Below, one piece after another: positions 45,750-58,523 of a DNA stretch of 64,000 bases. Positions within the stretch are counted from its first letter, which is position 1. Each line of letters opens with the position of its first letter. The notes beneath the pieces were generated by a model. It had not been told where the DNA came from. It ran no database searches and was given only the letters and a program-made list of their open reading frames with translations. Position numbers and translations under genes: made by a program. This stretch comes from Fragilariopsis cylindrus CCMP1102 (lineage: Eukaryota > Bacillariophyta > Bacillariophyceae > Bacillariales > Bacillariaceae), in NCBI GenBank assembly GCA_900095095.1, contig FMBT01000298.1, positions 558,001-622,000 on the forward strand, given 5' to 3'.

Positions 45750-46367
45750 CCTACTCTATTCAATACTAGTGTGTGCTTTCGTATTTGTTTCCAAACAGAA
45801 GAATGAACTAAGAAGATTCATTGATGTCGAATTTTGTTAAAAAAAATTGGTTGGCAAAATATAATAAGGCAAAATTTTGGGTTTTTGTGTCTCTGGATAT
45901 AGTATGATTTACAAACATAAATAGGTCCTAGCACTCAAACTAGTATATTTCTACGTGATCTAATAGATTTACAGAATTAAGATTTTTACTTAATGACATT
46001 ACTTCATAAAAAATTGAAAAATATTTTTAAGAAATTTCCTTTTACGACTTGTGCCCCTCTGACGAGGTGCTCAAAGTAAGGTCCTAGTCCATGAAATTTT
46101 TTAAAATTTACAAGGGGGGTTCGAGAAACTGTTAATTGTAAATTTCGTTTTTGTAATACGTCATATGGATTTTCCCGGTAGACCACAGCCACAATCAACA
46201 GCCGATCAACAATAAGAAAGTTGTTACAACAAGCAAATAACAATAAGAAAGTTGTTACAACAAGCAAATCTTCATACCTGCTTCTTGTACTTGTACTGAA
46301 TCGCTATTGGGACTGTAGTCAATATCATCAGCATAGTCGAGTATTCAGGTTTAATATCCCGTAGGTC
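45750..46367. promoter_or_regulatory. Divergent intergenic space with 31-bp tandem repeat
   Basis: 618 bp between head-to-head genes. A 31-bp unit beginning CAATAAGAAAGTTGTTACAA is repeated twice, at 46210-46240 and 46241-46269, about 100 bp upstream of the symplekin start. Confidence 0.6.
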
Positions 46368-49300
46368 ATGTATCGTTCAAACGATCGCCGCGGCGGGGGT
46401 GGTGGGGAAAACCTCAAGGACAACCTTGCTAGTCTAACACGGATGCAAGAAGATGACGATAATCAAATGAGTGACGACGATAATGCTGCACCTGAAATGG
46501 CATCAGAACTTGATGAGGAGGGTAATATGGATGAATCTTTACTGGACGATCCAAGAAAATTAGCATTAGAAGATTTAGAAGGTCGGGTTGTGAATGCACT
46601 TGATGATGTCATGCAACATATTGGGATTAAATCACAGCAACAACAGAATGATGATTACAATAATAAGACGTCTGTCCAAGACGAACTCGCGACTTTATTA
46701 CGACCTGTAATAGAAGTAGCTGCACATACAGCACCTAGTATTGCTCGGACATACTATCAGGGTGGTGGTAGTTCCGCCGCTGAGGGAGTGGAAACTTCGT
46801 GTGATGAAGTATACCAACAGGTCGTTAGTGATTTAGTATTACCAAGTTTGTTTGATATTGCACAAACTGATCCAATCCCTGCCAAGCGTAGTGCTAGTTT
46901 AGAATTTTTCCGTACATTATTCAAAGAATGTCAAAAGCCTGGTAGTTGGTTGGATGTCAATTATAATACGAATAGTGCAAATGCGGGACCGTACGGATCA
47001 GGTATGAATAACAAAAGTTCTTCATCACGTCAACGTCAACCTCCAGCACAACTTAAACGACGACAAATCAAACGATTACAACGAGAGGGAGAGATATTAC
47101 GATATTGGGTGAAAGCAAGCATAGCTTGTCTTACGCCTGGAGTTTTCACTGCAGAAGCATCAGAAATGACTGTCGCATCAAGAGGAGTGATTGCTGCATC
47201 GGCATCAATCCGTCCTTCTTTGAAACATATCAGTCAAAGGATTCGTGATGCTGATGATCGAGGAGCGAATAAATTGTTCACGCCTGTCATGCAAATGGTA
47301 GAGGGGGTACGTAACCTGTATAAAAACTAAATCGTGTACATGTTGTTTACAAGTGCATTGGTGTGAGAAAAGTGAAGGCATATGATGTCATATACATTGT
47401 CCTACTTGTACCAAGCAGCTCCCACTTATCATTTCTTTTTTCTTTCTTCTACTATTCTTTTTTTACAATTTTGATTTCTATTGTTTTCTGTTATAACACG
47501 ATATATTTCTTTATTCTCACTCTCTGTTGACAGGTGTTAAAAAAACTGTTCTTTTCAACGTCGGAAGCAGAGCAAGGGGATGCCCTTCGAAGTTCCTGTA
47601 TCAAATTTCTTGAAATTGTTTGTCTTTGTTGTTCAGGTAAACCCCAGGATAACTCGCGACGAAAGGAACACACAGTGAGTATCTGATCTGGTCGATTATT
47701 AATTTGTTTTAGAAAAGATACTGTATGTGGTATTTAGCATTAGTAATACTTGTAGCTCTAAATCTAATACAAGGTTCTTTCTTTTTTTCCTTCCTTTGTG
47801 ATTCTTTCTTTCTCTCTTCTAAACCATGCTCAATTCATAGCGTGACGATTTCTCGTTGAACGACCTTCCGGAAGGGCATCCAATCATTACTAGAGAGGCA
47901 TTGGAATCCATTGCTCATTATGCATTTTCTACTCTACGAGGTCTCGCAATGTTGGGAGGACAAGTCAAAATCGATAGAAATCTGCTCTCCGATATGTTGA
48001 TGGGGGAATCAACTGGATTACCAAGTGCACCCGTTATCTCCATCTTAAAGCCTGCTGCGTTAGCCTACTTGGAGATCGAGTCCAACCTTCCTGGTAGTGA
48101 TGGAGAGGGTGCGTTGGACATCAACATAGATAGATCTTCTCATGAATATGACTTCTTCCTCTCGCATAAATCATACGCTTTGACTATTAATGCGTTGGCA
48201 GCCTTGGCCATTAATCGGCCAGTTTTTTTCAAGAATGGTGCGGTTTGTTTGGCACGACGGTGCGCTGATCCGCCAACATATGTAGATCAAGATGATGTGG
48301 CATACCGTGATATTAATCTTTCCAAATCGGCAGTATTAGCGATTCGGTCGCATATCAAGGCCTCTTGTTTGACTCTTTTGCGTAATGCCTTGTCGGTTCA
48401 GACACAATCTTCTACCATTCTCCATAAAGTTCTGGAGGAGAAGTGCAATATGAAAATCCAAGCCGATAAGGCCCTTGGAATGGCCGAAACCACAGTCAAA
48501 CTTAAGACTGCAGGTCGTGCGGCACGTACCCAAGCCAGAACATTTTATGAGTGGGACACGAGTGGGACCTCAAAACGGCAACGAGAGACGGATGATGCTC
48601 TAGCCAAGATGCGTACAGCCAAAGTCGCTCGTGGATTGGGCCATGGGATTCAATTACCGTCATCTACAGTAGATGCAATCGAATTGGTTATAGAAAATAT
48701 CAGACATTTGCCGCCCAAGCGTCCGGGCACTTCTGCAGCTACGTCTTCGACGTCCAAGAAAAAGACTCCTTTTACATTGGACTTCCTCGTTGATGCCATC
48801 ATGACCAATGGCGCATCCTTGATACAAGAAGAAGGACGTTGGTATTCAAGAGATGGAGGCAGCGCCTGGTCAACATCAACTCTAGCAAACGAGGGAGAAA
48901 GAAAATACGAACTGAATATAAAATTCCTAACTGGTAACATAGTTGATGAAGTTGAGAAAAGCAAAAACAAAGACAAAGGGGCAAGAAGGAAGATCAGAAA
49001 AACATATTTGACAGCCAGCGTCGGACAGCAGCTTCCGAAGCTGTCGGCCGAATTGTTATCAGTAGCTTGTCGAGTCGCAATAGCGAATTGTCAGAATTTG
49101 CAAGTAACGTTGCTGCTCGCTTGGCATGGACACTTGAGGGTGTTCCTCCCCCTGAACACTTGAAACCAGCTCAAGAGATGGCACTTGACTCGATTCAAAG
49201 CTCGAAGGCGCGAATTGATGATCCGAAGAAGCACAATGCAATGGACAAGCTCGCAGAAACATTTCCTTTGGTAACCTCGTGTCTATCTTTGTCGTCTACT

Positions 49301-51055
49301 TCGACAATTTCATATGAAAAGGGTGGCCCCTTTATGGATGGTACGTCTTCGTTAAGCAGTGCTATAATGAACGAAGCCTACGCCCAAGATGCATGCAATA
49401 ATGAGCGTAGTGAGGATGACCAAGAAAATGCCTGGAAATACGACGCAAGCCTTGATATCTTTGCAGGTTCCGTTGTTCACTCAAGTGAACGATGTAACGA
49501 TAAACCTGCAGACGCCGAGAAGAAGAGAGTAGCAACAGATACCACTAACTCCTTACAGCATGAATTTGCAATACTCCCACGTCTCAGCTCGTCGGCTTTG
49601 ACCCTGGTTAGCGCTATGTGTGATCTCGATGAAGTAATTAAAAAAGCAGCCGAAGCCGCACGCAAGAATTCACAACAAACCATTGCGGCATCTGCTGCAC
49701 TGAACGCGGCAAAGCAGGCAGCAGAAAAAAGGGCGAATACAGCTCTGCTTGTGCTTCGCGATGCATGTTTCCAGCGTAGTAATCCAAATACTAGAAAAGG
49801 AGCGATACGAATAGCTGTTGCTCTAGCAGCTGGGCAAGCGAATGCAAGTTCCAGCTGCGAGGACAAGGCACTGAAACTTGTTGTCAATATGATATATCCT
49901 AGATCACAAACTATTGCAGATGATGTTGTCGAGGCTGCGACTAATGAAATCAAAGCCATCTCCGAGTTTTCGCAGAATAGTTATACCAAGATTCAACGAG
50001 CTAATAGAGAAGCCAGAGATAAAGAAAGCGAGGCATCTCACCAGTCTCCCTTTGCGCCAAAAAGTGAAGAAGAAAAAGATGCCATGGACAAGGCTCGTAA
50101 ACCAGTGATCTTGTTCATGGCACTTTGCATTAGACGTCCTGAGTTGATCAAGACACTTTTTGAATTGAGTTGTGTAGATAAGGCAGACGTCCTCGCAAAG
50201 ACAATTAAACAACACATGTCAAAACTTGCTCGAGCGGCAGGGACTAAGCATGGGGCTTCAGATGTTGCGTTGATGGTAGCTGAATCGACTGCTCGAAAAG
50301 AGACGCCCCTCTTGCTTTCCTTATTAGATACACTTGCCCCAGTGGGAGAAAAGAATATCGTCTCTCAGGAGTTTATTGAGGCTTGTTATAAAATCCAAGA
50401 AATAAAGTCCGAAGGCGACCGCAAGAATCCGAGGTTTCTGATTCCGGTGATTTTTGCGATCAAGCGTGTCGATCTAGTCTCAAAACTATCAGAATTCGTT
50501 GATGCCGATAGTGACGTTTTCATGGCTGCACTCGTCAAGATGGCAGAAAGGCTCGGTCGCCAAGCTCTTCTATTTCGAGATGAACCAAATCAAGAAGAAC
50601 CGTCTCTGAAGGGAATGACATATTGTGAAGAGCTTGTTTTCCTGCACAAGCTGGATTTTGAAGCAGCCGGTATCAAACAAAAAGATTACCTCGACGCCAT
50701 CAAAATGTGTTTGGACAACGAGGAGACTTTCACAGATCAAGTTGTTCTTTCAGCTCTTGATCACATGAGTGGCTGCTTTCTAACTGGTGCTGAGTCGCTA
50801 CCCTTAGCATTCATGCGGACCTGTATTTTAGTTTGTTCTAAACATGAGAGCCTACATGCATGGATATGTCATACCTTATTGCCACGATTAGTCGATGGCA
50901 AGCTTTACGAAGAAAATCGACTTTGGGAGGGATGGATGCGATGTGCAAAAATGTTGGAGAATCATGCAGACACCGGAGTCAGTAGCAAGGAGGCAATTGA
51001 TAAACTTCCATCAGAACAGCTTGCGATGTACAAAGCAAGGTATGGTCATGATTGA
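46368..51055 (+). CDS. SYMPK: Symplekin (Pta1), mRNA 3'-end processing scaffold, frameshifted
   Basis: HEAT-repeat scaffold of the cleavage/polyadenylation machinery; with CPSF it also acts in histone pre-mRNA cleavage in animals. Exons 46368-47306, 47534-47674 and 47841-51055 (GT-AG introns, phase 0), 1,431 residues. The N-terminal HEAT part has AKRSASLEFFRTLFKECQKP and ALRSSCIKFLEIVCLCC, followed by an Arg/Lys linker. The C-terminal 'symplekin C' region is diagnostic: NPRFLIPVIFAIKRVDLVSK, MTYCEELVFLHKLDFEAAGI, NEETFTDQVVLSAL, LPLAFMRTCILVCSKHESL, LWEGWMRCAKMLENHAD and KLPSEQLAMYKARYG. One extra base is needed between about 48975 and 49000 (near GGGG/AAGGAAG). It continues …KDQKNIFDSQRRTAASEAVG… into the second half and gives exactly 1,432 codons. 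The rest is clean. Confidence 0.88.
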
Positions 51056-51661
51056 TAGGGTTAACACCGTCGAATAGGGGAAAAACCCTTTTTAAGCCGT
51101 AATAGGTTAGAAGTAGATAGTAATAATCAAACGTCACGAAATGTAATTCCTATGATTATATCATTATAATAGTGATATCATCCTATCTACCAGTTATTTG
51201 AATATTTCCCTTTGTTTAATGATCTTATACCATGTCCTTGAGAAAGTAAACCGTATACAAAGAGGAACAATTATCTTGCAAGCCACCAGTTATGCTGCTG
51301 CACTTCTTGTGTACACTACGCTCGAAGTTCATCTATTCCTTCAACGTAGATCTTCCCAATTATAATGTTAATAAGGCAAGAGGATATTAACGAATGATTA
51401 TTACACTGGTGCTTTTTAAACATTTTTATGTTATACTTTGCTTCTACTATATAGCAAGGTTCCACTACGTGTATGTGCCCAGGTAAGGCAGATAGATGAT
51501 CTAAACAAATTATTTAATATACAATTATTATTGCCATTTTGGAAGTTCATCTTTGAAACCCTTCCGGTTTTACTTATCTTCTACTTTCACTCTTCTTCTG
51601 CATATACATTCAATGTAGTCTGCAGTAGTAAATGTCAACCGTTACTCTCGAACAAATCTCT
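51056..51661. other. Convergent 3' intergenic space
   Basis: 606 bp, AT-rich, between symplekin and the PH-like gene. No gene recognised. Confidence 0.5.
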
Positions 51662-54600
51662 TTATTTCTTCCTTAACGAAGATTGTGTCTTCTTTTTGTT
51701 TGATTCTTGTTTACTTAATTTCTGGCGCAACGAACGTTCCCTTCGAAGAAGATCACGAATAACTCTCATACACGTACACAAGAATTGAGCTTCATCATTG
51801 TCTTTACATCGGAACTCAATTGATCGAAGAAATCCACTCATCTTGTATTTTAAAGTAACAAGGACAGAATTCTGGAATCTATCCATCAACTTCTTTGGAA
51901 TAGGATGTTCCAACATGTCATCTTTTGAATCACTGACTTGAATTTCCACAAGGTCTACCAGTAGCATACCGCCATGTCCATTCTTATCGATATTCATAAG
52001 ACCGTAGCCACCGGTTTGGGGGCTGAACTTCTTCAGCCATAGTAAAGCTTTTGGGCATTGAGCTATCTCTCCAGTCTTGCTGATAGCTTCGTGAGCGGAT
52101 AAAGCAATCTGCTCATTAGAGACAGTGAAATATCGTGTCTGCCACTGTTTACGTGTATTCAGTTTCAAAACCTGTACCCCAACTGCTATCAATTGCTTAG
52201 AAAATTTCTCCATTAAGCTTCTTTGACTGAAGGAGAGAAGTATCGGCCCTGCAGTTGGTGTTGTCATTACCGTCGTTGATACTACGCACTCTGCATCACT
52301 AAAATGCGAAGGGCCCTCAGATATAAAATCAGTCTTCAATCCAGAGGAGTATTCTGAACTATATCCATCAGAGGATTCTTCCGAAGTCGAGCCCAAGTAA
52401 TCACCGGATTCTTCTGTACCACTTGAATGGTCAGAGGCTCCAGAACCACTCTCTTTCGTAGTACCTGACTCGGTTGAACCTGACGCGGCGACAGTGGGCT
52501 CTTCTGTGGTGGTGTTTTTGGTAAATTGGTCATCTTCTATTGTGAACTGATCATCTTCTATCATAGTAGATTCTCCTGATTTTCCTGAAAGATGAGATGA
52601 AAGAGCTACGCTGGCAATATCCAATAGCTTATCTCTGGCTGCCTCGCGCTTCTTGTCATGATCGTCTTTTCTGTCAACACTCGATTTATCCGTGAATTCT
52701 GTATCAGCTTTCGGACTCCCAATGACACTATCATTAAGTCTATCCCATTCGTTCCAAACTTTCTTCTCCAAAGAAGTCAAACCAGAATGTGAGCTACCAG
52801 AGTCATCTCCGAGTACAGTTTCTTTGACAGGATCATCCACCTTGTTCCCTGGGGTACACAAACTGGCAAATCCACCACATGGGTCAACAAATCCGCATCC
52901 AAAGTTGAGAAACATCGAACTAACTGCTTTCTTCTCCTCGTCATCGTCTTCTTCTTCTTGAACATCTAGTATATCCTCCTCCTCCTTTGGCCTCAATTCT
53001 GCTTCATTTTTGGTCCCAGACAAGAGGTTACCGCACAAATTTCGTTCATTAGGTAAATTATCCATTTCTTCCTCCATAACCGTTGCCTCAACAAAGGTTT
53101 TGGATAGGGAAGTCCTGGATCTTCTACTTGACTTTGATATGGAAATGGGAGACTTCGTCATTTTGTCTCTGGTTATTTCCATTTCATTGTTCTTCTCGCC
53201 AAAATTCTCGCCAAAATCGAGCATTTTTGTAGCTTCGGTCATTGCTTTACGAAATGGATTGGGTCCACTTATTGGTCCATCAATAAGTGATGAAGTAATA
53301 TCGGAGTTAACATTATGGACGACCTCAGATTCATCTACAACCGTACCGGATCTATCGTTAGAGTAAAGAGAAGATGAATATGTGCCTGCAGCAGCAGATG
53401 GCGATGAAGACGCTCTACTATGCTGCTCTGGAAGAGCATTGCCCAATATTTTGATATCACCAGAACGCCGTGTGTCACTTTGCGGAGTTTTTCGCCTACC
53501 AGCAGATTCATTACTTCGGCGTGATCTGTCTTTATTTTTTTCGATTGACTTAACATTTTTTTGCTTCGGCGTTTTCATGTTAATTTTCTTCTTCTTTGGC
53601 TTAGTTAATGTCTTAGGCTGTTCAGCAAAATTGTCTTCTAGGCCTCCAAAGATGTCATCATCGTCATCATCATCTAATGAAAATAAACCTTCAGATTCAT
53701 CTAGCTCTTGATGCCTACTATGCCTACTACTGGTAAAGCCAGATGGTGTGGTTACAGGAACCCCCGCTCTTGGTGATGCCTTGGCCAATACATTTTTGAT
53801 CGCATTACCAATACTCTTACCAAAGTTACCTTGCCAAGCACGAGAACTGCGGGATGCCGGTGTCAACAAGCTTGTACCGTTATTTGAAGCTTCTTCGCCT
53901 CCAACGTCTTCGGTTTGGATTGGAGGGAGAAGCTTTCTATTCGCAGACACCACAGGATCGTCAAATCCCGTGTCGTTTCCACTATCATCTGAGGAAATCT
54001 TGTACGAAGAAGAGCCTCCGGAGCCGGTTGCTTTTCCTGCCGAGGATTCATCTGTTGTTGCCGTGTACTTTACTTTCAAACCAGAGAACGATGTTTGATC
54101 TTCTTTTATAGACGTGGTTGACTTTTGAGTAGACTTTGCTTCATTTTCTTCCTCAATTGTGTCTGGAATTTGGGGTGAGAAAATTACTGGTATCTTTTGC
54201 GTGAGGATGTCACCACCTGAGCCCTCATTTTTGGCAGCTTCTATTTCCTGGATAACATGTTGCGGAGTGATACTAGTGTTCTTAGCGACATCGATCATAT
54301 ACTCTGTATGGATACTAATTGAATTATCTGTATCATTTTTGAGACCCGAGAGCCCTGCTCTGATACTAGTAGATCCCTCAAAAGGTTCTTGACCTACACT
54401 CTCGAATGCTGAATCTGGATTGGCAATCAGTATAACAGGACCATTTTGAATACTCGACATTCCGCTTCGTATGCTTGTAGAGACTGTCTGCTTTGTTGAG
54501 CTACTTCCTTGCTTTTCGTGAGCAACCTCATTGTTTTGATTGCCGTCTTCGATATCAACAGAGGAATCAATTTTTAGTATGCCCTGTTTGAGTTCGACAT

Positions 54601-57020
54601 GAAACGAGTTGTCTTCCAGTTTACTATCGATATCGGGTACAGAGACAGCGTCAGCCAGAGCGAATTCTTCCTTCCCCACTGGGTCAGGGGGGGCTAGAAC
54701 ATCTGTTTCGTCGCTATCGTTGAACACAAATCCTGGAGGGGAATGAGAACGACCAGAAGTGCTTGGTAGGATAGACATAGCTGCAGCCATGTAACTCTTC
54801 TTGACTATCGTACTTGTATTGACTGGTTTCATGACTTTGTTCGGGTTTTTCTTCGGCGAATCGATAATTTCCATGTCTTCGACTGCAGCGAGAAGAGCAG
54901 CATCTAAAACTTCTGCAGAACATCCAGTTGATTCTTGAGAAGATGAGTTCATTTCAAGCAAAGCTTCCATGAAAGAACTGTCACTAGGATCGCTGAATGT
55001 TGGACTACGAGGACCAGCTCTTGGACTAGCGGATATAATAGAGTTCGCAAAAGAATGCGCGGATCGATTTGATGGTCCGGGTGATAAAATTGGTGCGCTC
55101 ATTTCTGACCTCATAGTTTGTGTTGAGTATTCAGGCGTAGGATCAAGAAGAAAGGAAGAATTTTGAGTTCTTTTATTAGCTGGACTTTGCCTTTTGCTTG
55201 CGATGGATCTGCTTGCGATAGATTGGCTCATGATAGATTGATTCGTGTTGCTTGACAAAGAGCTGACACAAGTATCGTTGCAATTGTTTCTTGCTGTCAC
55301 ATGTAACCTTCCCATCTGATAGAAATGGCTCGTCCCGCTTGTAGAATTCATCATACCTCCTGTGGAATGCATTGATTCTGCTTGCCTCCCGCTGATTGAA
55401 TGCATCGTTTCATTCTGGTCAAGCGACTCAGCGGATTCAAACTCGAAGAATTGATAACTTCTAAGACAGTCCCCTGATTACCGTCGGCGATGCCATTCTT
55501 GGCCATTGAAACTGTTTTTACTGACAAGATAAAAGTATAATGTTAGATGGGAATCTACATGTATTAAGAAAAACCGTGAACGAATTTACCTAAGAAAATG
55601 AAGTCTTACCTTGTTGATGTGATGGAAGGGGGCTACTTCGGGTAGCGTTGAATTGACGAAAGCTGGCTAGGATATGCGCAGAAGATACGTTTGATGCATT
55701 TTTCCCTCTAGGGGATGGTCGACCAGCAAAAGCTGGATGTTCCGATCTTCTACTTCTACCAGATTCATTAGATTGCAAAGATGACGTCCTTTGAATCTCG
55801 TAACTAGTTTTTGCACCACTTTCACTTCCTCCTCTCCTCTTGCTTGAATTTTTCATTGCCACGGCTCGACTGGCTTTAACACCTAGTCGCTCTGAGGCAC
55901 CACCGTCCCCAATCGACTTTCTACTTGCGTTGGGTACTTTCTTTTTCATCATAGTCAAATTGAGTAGGGCACGACGAGCATCTGTCTGTGAATTACTTCG
56001 CGTGCTGCTTGGTCTTTTTGTCTCGTTTAGTCCGTTTTTCATCTTACTTTTAGATATTTCCAATGCTCTCGTAGCAATTTCGCTCAATTCCGTATTGCTA
56101 AGGGATGAACGGGAGGAAACATCCGAGGCACCAGCCTCACTCTTCTCTTCTTGCATAACAACCTCAGCTGCCTTAAGACACTGTTTCAATCCTGTTTCTA
56201 TAAGTGGGGAGGGAGATGATGCACCATTTCGTTTTGCTCGCATTAGTCGCAAAGCCCGGCTCGATTTACCCCGATGACTTGTACTGTCGTTGGTTGGGAT
56301 TTTGTTCTCGTTGTCGTTGTCGCTTGAGCTGCTATTTTTACTGGTCTTTGCCTGCGAGTAACTAGATGAATCAGCAACTTTACTCTGCAACATTTTCGCA
56401 CTACTCCTTATAACTGGGCTCGTATATTTGAATTGTTTCTCCTTTTTTTGGGGAATCTTCAACGGGGAACTTTCCACCTCCATAACTGGGTTCGTATACT
56501 TGGATTGTTTCTCCTTCTTTTGAGGAATCTTCAGTGGGAAACTTTCCACCTTCATCATGGCCTTATTCATTCTAGGACTCGATGTCTGTCGAACAATATG
56601 GTCTCTATTTTGAAGAACTTTAAATGGGGATGGGCTGTTTTGTAGTTTACTAGAGGGCAAGATGACAGGGGGCATGTTTTCGGGAAGCATCTTCTTTTTG
56701 CTAGCACTAGGTACCGGTATTCCATCTTCGACTGGCCAGTCCAAAGCCTTTTTCCTTCCAGGAGAACTAGCATATGATGGCGTTTGGAGTTTTTGTCTCT
56801 GATATGACGAGCCAGGAGAAAATGGGACCGATGATTTGGGAGTATTCGATGTCAAAAATGCGGGGGCTACCGATTTAGGTCTAGGAGAGGCCGATGTTTT
56901 GAAAGGTGACTTGGAAACCACGCTCCCCATTTGATGATAACTTCTCTCTGGCCTATCATTACTAGGACTCGCTAGATTCCCAAACATCTTCGCACGGTCC
57001 TTGACCGAAAGCGACGACAT
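51662..57020 (-). CDS. Very long Ser-rich protein with C-terminal PH-like domain, frameshifted
   Basis: Exons 57020-55610 and 55520-51662 (89-nt GT-AG intron, phase 1) plus one extra base at ACTCGAAGAA (about 55441-55448) give 1,756 residues. The first ~1,550 are disordered: Ser/Pro/Lys-rich with many SP sites, an imperfect 27-residue tandem repeat (VESFPLKIPQKKEKQSKYT / VESSPLKIPQKKEKQFKYT), acidic blocks and a duplicated EDDQFT. The last ~190 form a globular part that looks like a pleckstrin-homology fold: VLKLNTRKQWQTRYFTV as strands 1-2, LWLKKF, LVDLVEIQVS, then VLVTLKYKMSGFLRSIEF and a terminal helix AQFLCTCMRVIRDLLRRE (the PH alpha-helix). Lipid or protein binding at a membrane or cytoskeleton is inferred. 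The many SP/TP motifs suggest heavy phosphorylation. The family is not otherwise recognised. Confidence 0.7.
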
Positions 57021-58523
57021 TTCTTCTTACAACCTCCCGGCGGATTTTATAGTTTTTACTGTGGTGAAATCAATAATGATTGATTCGATTCTAGATTGAA
57101 TTTCTATGAAGGTTTTGTTACGTCGCTTCACTTGTATATTTAATCGATGATTGGTGATTATATATTTGATGACTTTATTCAGTGTACATTCGTAGACATG
57201 ACATGACATGAAATATAGCCAGGATGGATACATAAGGACGCAACATACCTTTTTTGATGCTATTTTTCTCGATATAAAAAATCTAGAATTCAAGCGATTT
57301 AAAAAAAGTGAGATGAACCAGGTCATGCAGGCTACAACGTCGAAACGGTTTTTTTTTTTTCCTATACAAAAAGAAGTCAGGGGCTGCGTGTACGCGCGCG
57401 CGTACATCTTTCGTCGAGACATGTATTCATACAGTAAAATCAGTACAGTAATAACAAAAATAAATGTACCCTAAAAATCCTTTGCGACATCAATTTTTTT
57501 CTAAAATTATTCTTAATACAATTATTGTACTTACTGCTACAGTACTATTGAAAGCAAGAGGCAGTAAACCATCATTAATCCTGTGAACATAGTACTATCA
57601 TCATTCTAGCACTGTTCTACTATTTTTCTAACATTTTCTAATATCTAACATCATTACACCTCCTCGCTATGATGGTTTTCTATATTGCCATCCCAACACA
57701 CGTACACTGAATGAGCATCGCATCATCAGAGATACAAAAAATAGTTATCAACTAGAAGAATGAGCAATGATACATATAATCCCACCATCTGATATCATCT
57801 AATAGCACAAGCTCTTGCTATTATAGAGGTACAAATAGAAACAGAAAATCCCTCCCTGTAAACATGAGACCATTTTCCAAGATGAAAAAAGTACTACAGA
57901 GTAGAGGAGTATCACAATGACTGTGTACCATCATCCACATCATCATCTTCACATTCAGATGGGAGTAAAGGTGCAGAAGCTGATAATGCCAGATGGGAGG
58001 ACAGCAGCTTGTCTGACTTGTGGCATTGTACAGACAAAAAATCAACCACAATAAATCTTGACATTTGCCACATCTTAAAAGAATGTTAACATGCTATTGG
58101 AACATTGTGCTAGGCAGCCTGTAATGCAGCCAACGTTATTTTAGTACCTCTAAGTAAATGAAGATGCTTTGATAGAATAAAGAATAGATTATAGTCTTAC
58201 AATGTTATAACATACCCTGTTGTAGATTTGGGTTCCAAGACTCATCCTAATATGTCACAATATTGGCAGAGGATAAAACAATGCAAGATGTGAGGGAAAG
58301 AAGTAGAGAGTAGTTGACATCTTCTCTAATGCATCCTATCTTGCCCTTAATGAAGTGTCAAAATTTCCCATTGTTCCCTATTGAAGCAGCTATGGATATT
58401 AAATCTTGATTTGGTAATATAATCTATAGGTAAGCCTTTCACATGCAAGAGATGTATTGTATTCAATACTATGGCATTTTTCCTTTTTAGAATTGGATAA
58501 AGAGATAGCAGTTTAGTATTTAT
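57021..58523. other. 1.5-kb intergenic region, no supported gene
   Basis: Upstream of the minus-strand gene starting at 57020 and 3' of the gene ending at 58524. It has a run of T at 57350-57360, an alternating CGCG/TACG patch near 57389-57403, and a ~55-codon open stretch around 57925-58088 (plus). None has recognisable coding content. From about 57700 to 58450 the base composition looks slightly more GC-rich than the flanks and could be a decayed coding or mobile sequence. Confidence 0.35.

Noticed and set aside
46110-46140. tRNA T-arm-like GGGGTTCGAGAAAC
   Set aside because: No cloverleaf or A box upstream.
53010-54111. Several plus-strand frames of 85-118 codons inside the PH-like gene
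   Set aside because: Antisense shadows of a Ser-rich coding sequence.
1978-55448. Programmed ribosomal frameshifting as the cause of the breaks
   Set aside because: Break sites share no slippery heptamer or downstream structure, they hit unrelated housekeeping genes, and one-base homopolymer loss fits all but one.
1978-55448. Pseudogenes
   Set aside because: Apart from the single-base breaks the frames are long, conserved and free of other lesions, and splice sites are intact; mass decay of essential genes is implausible.
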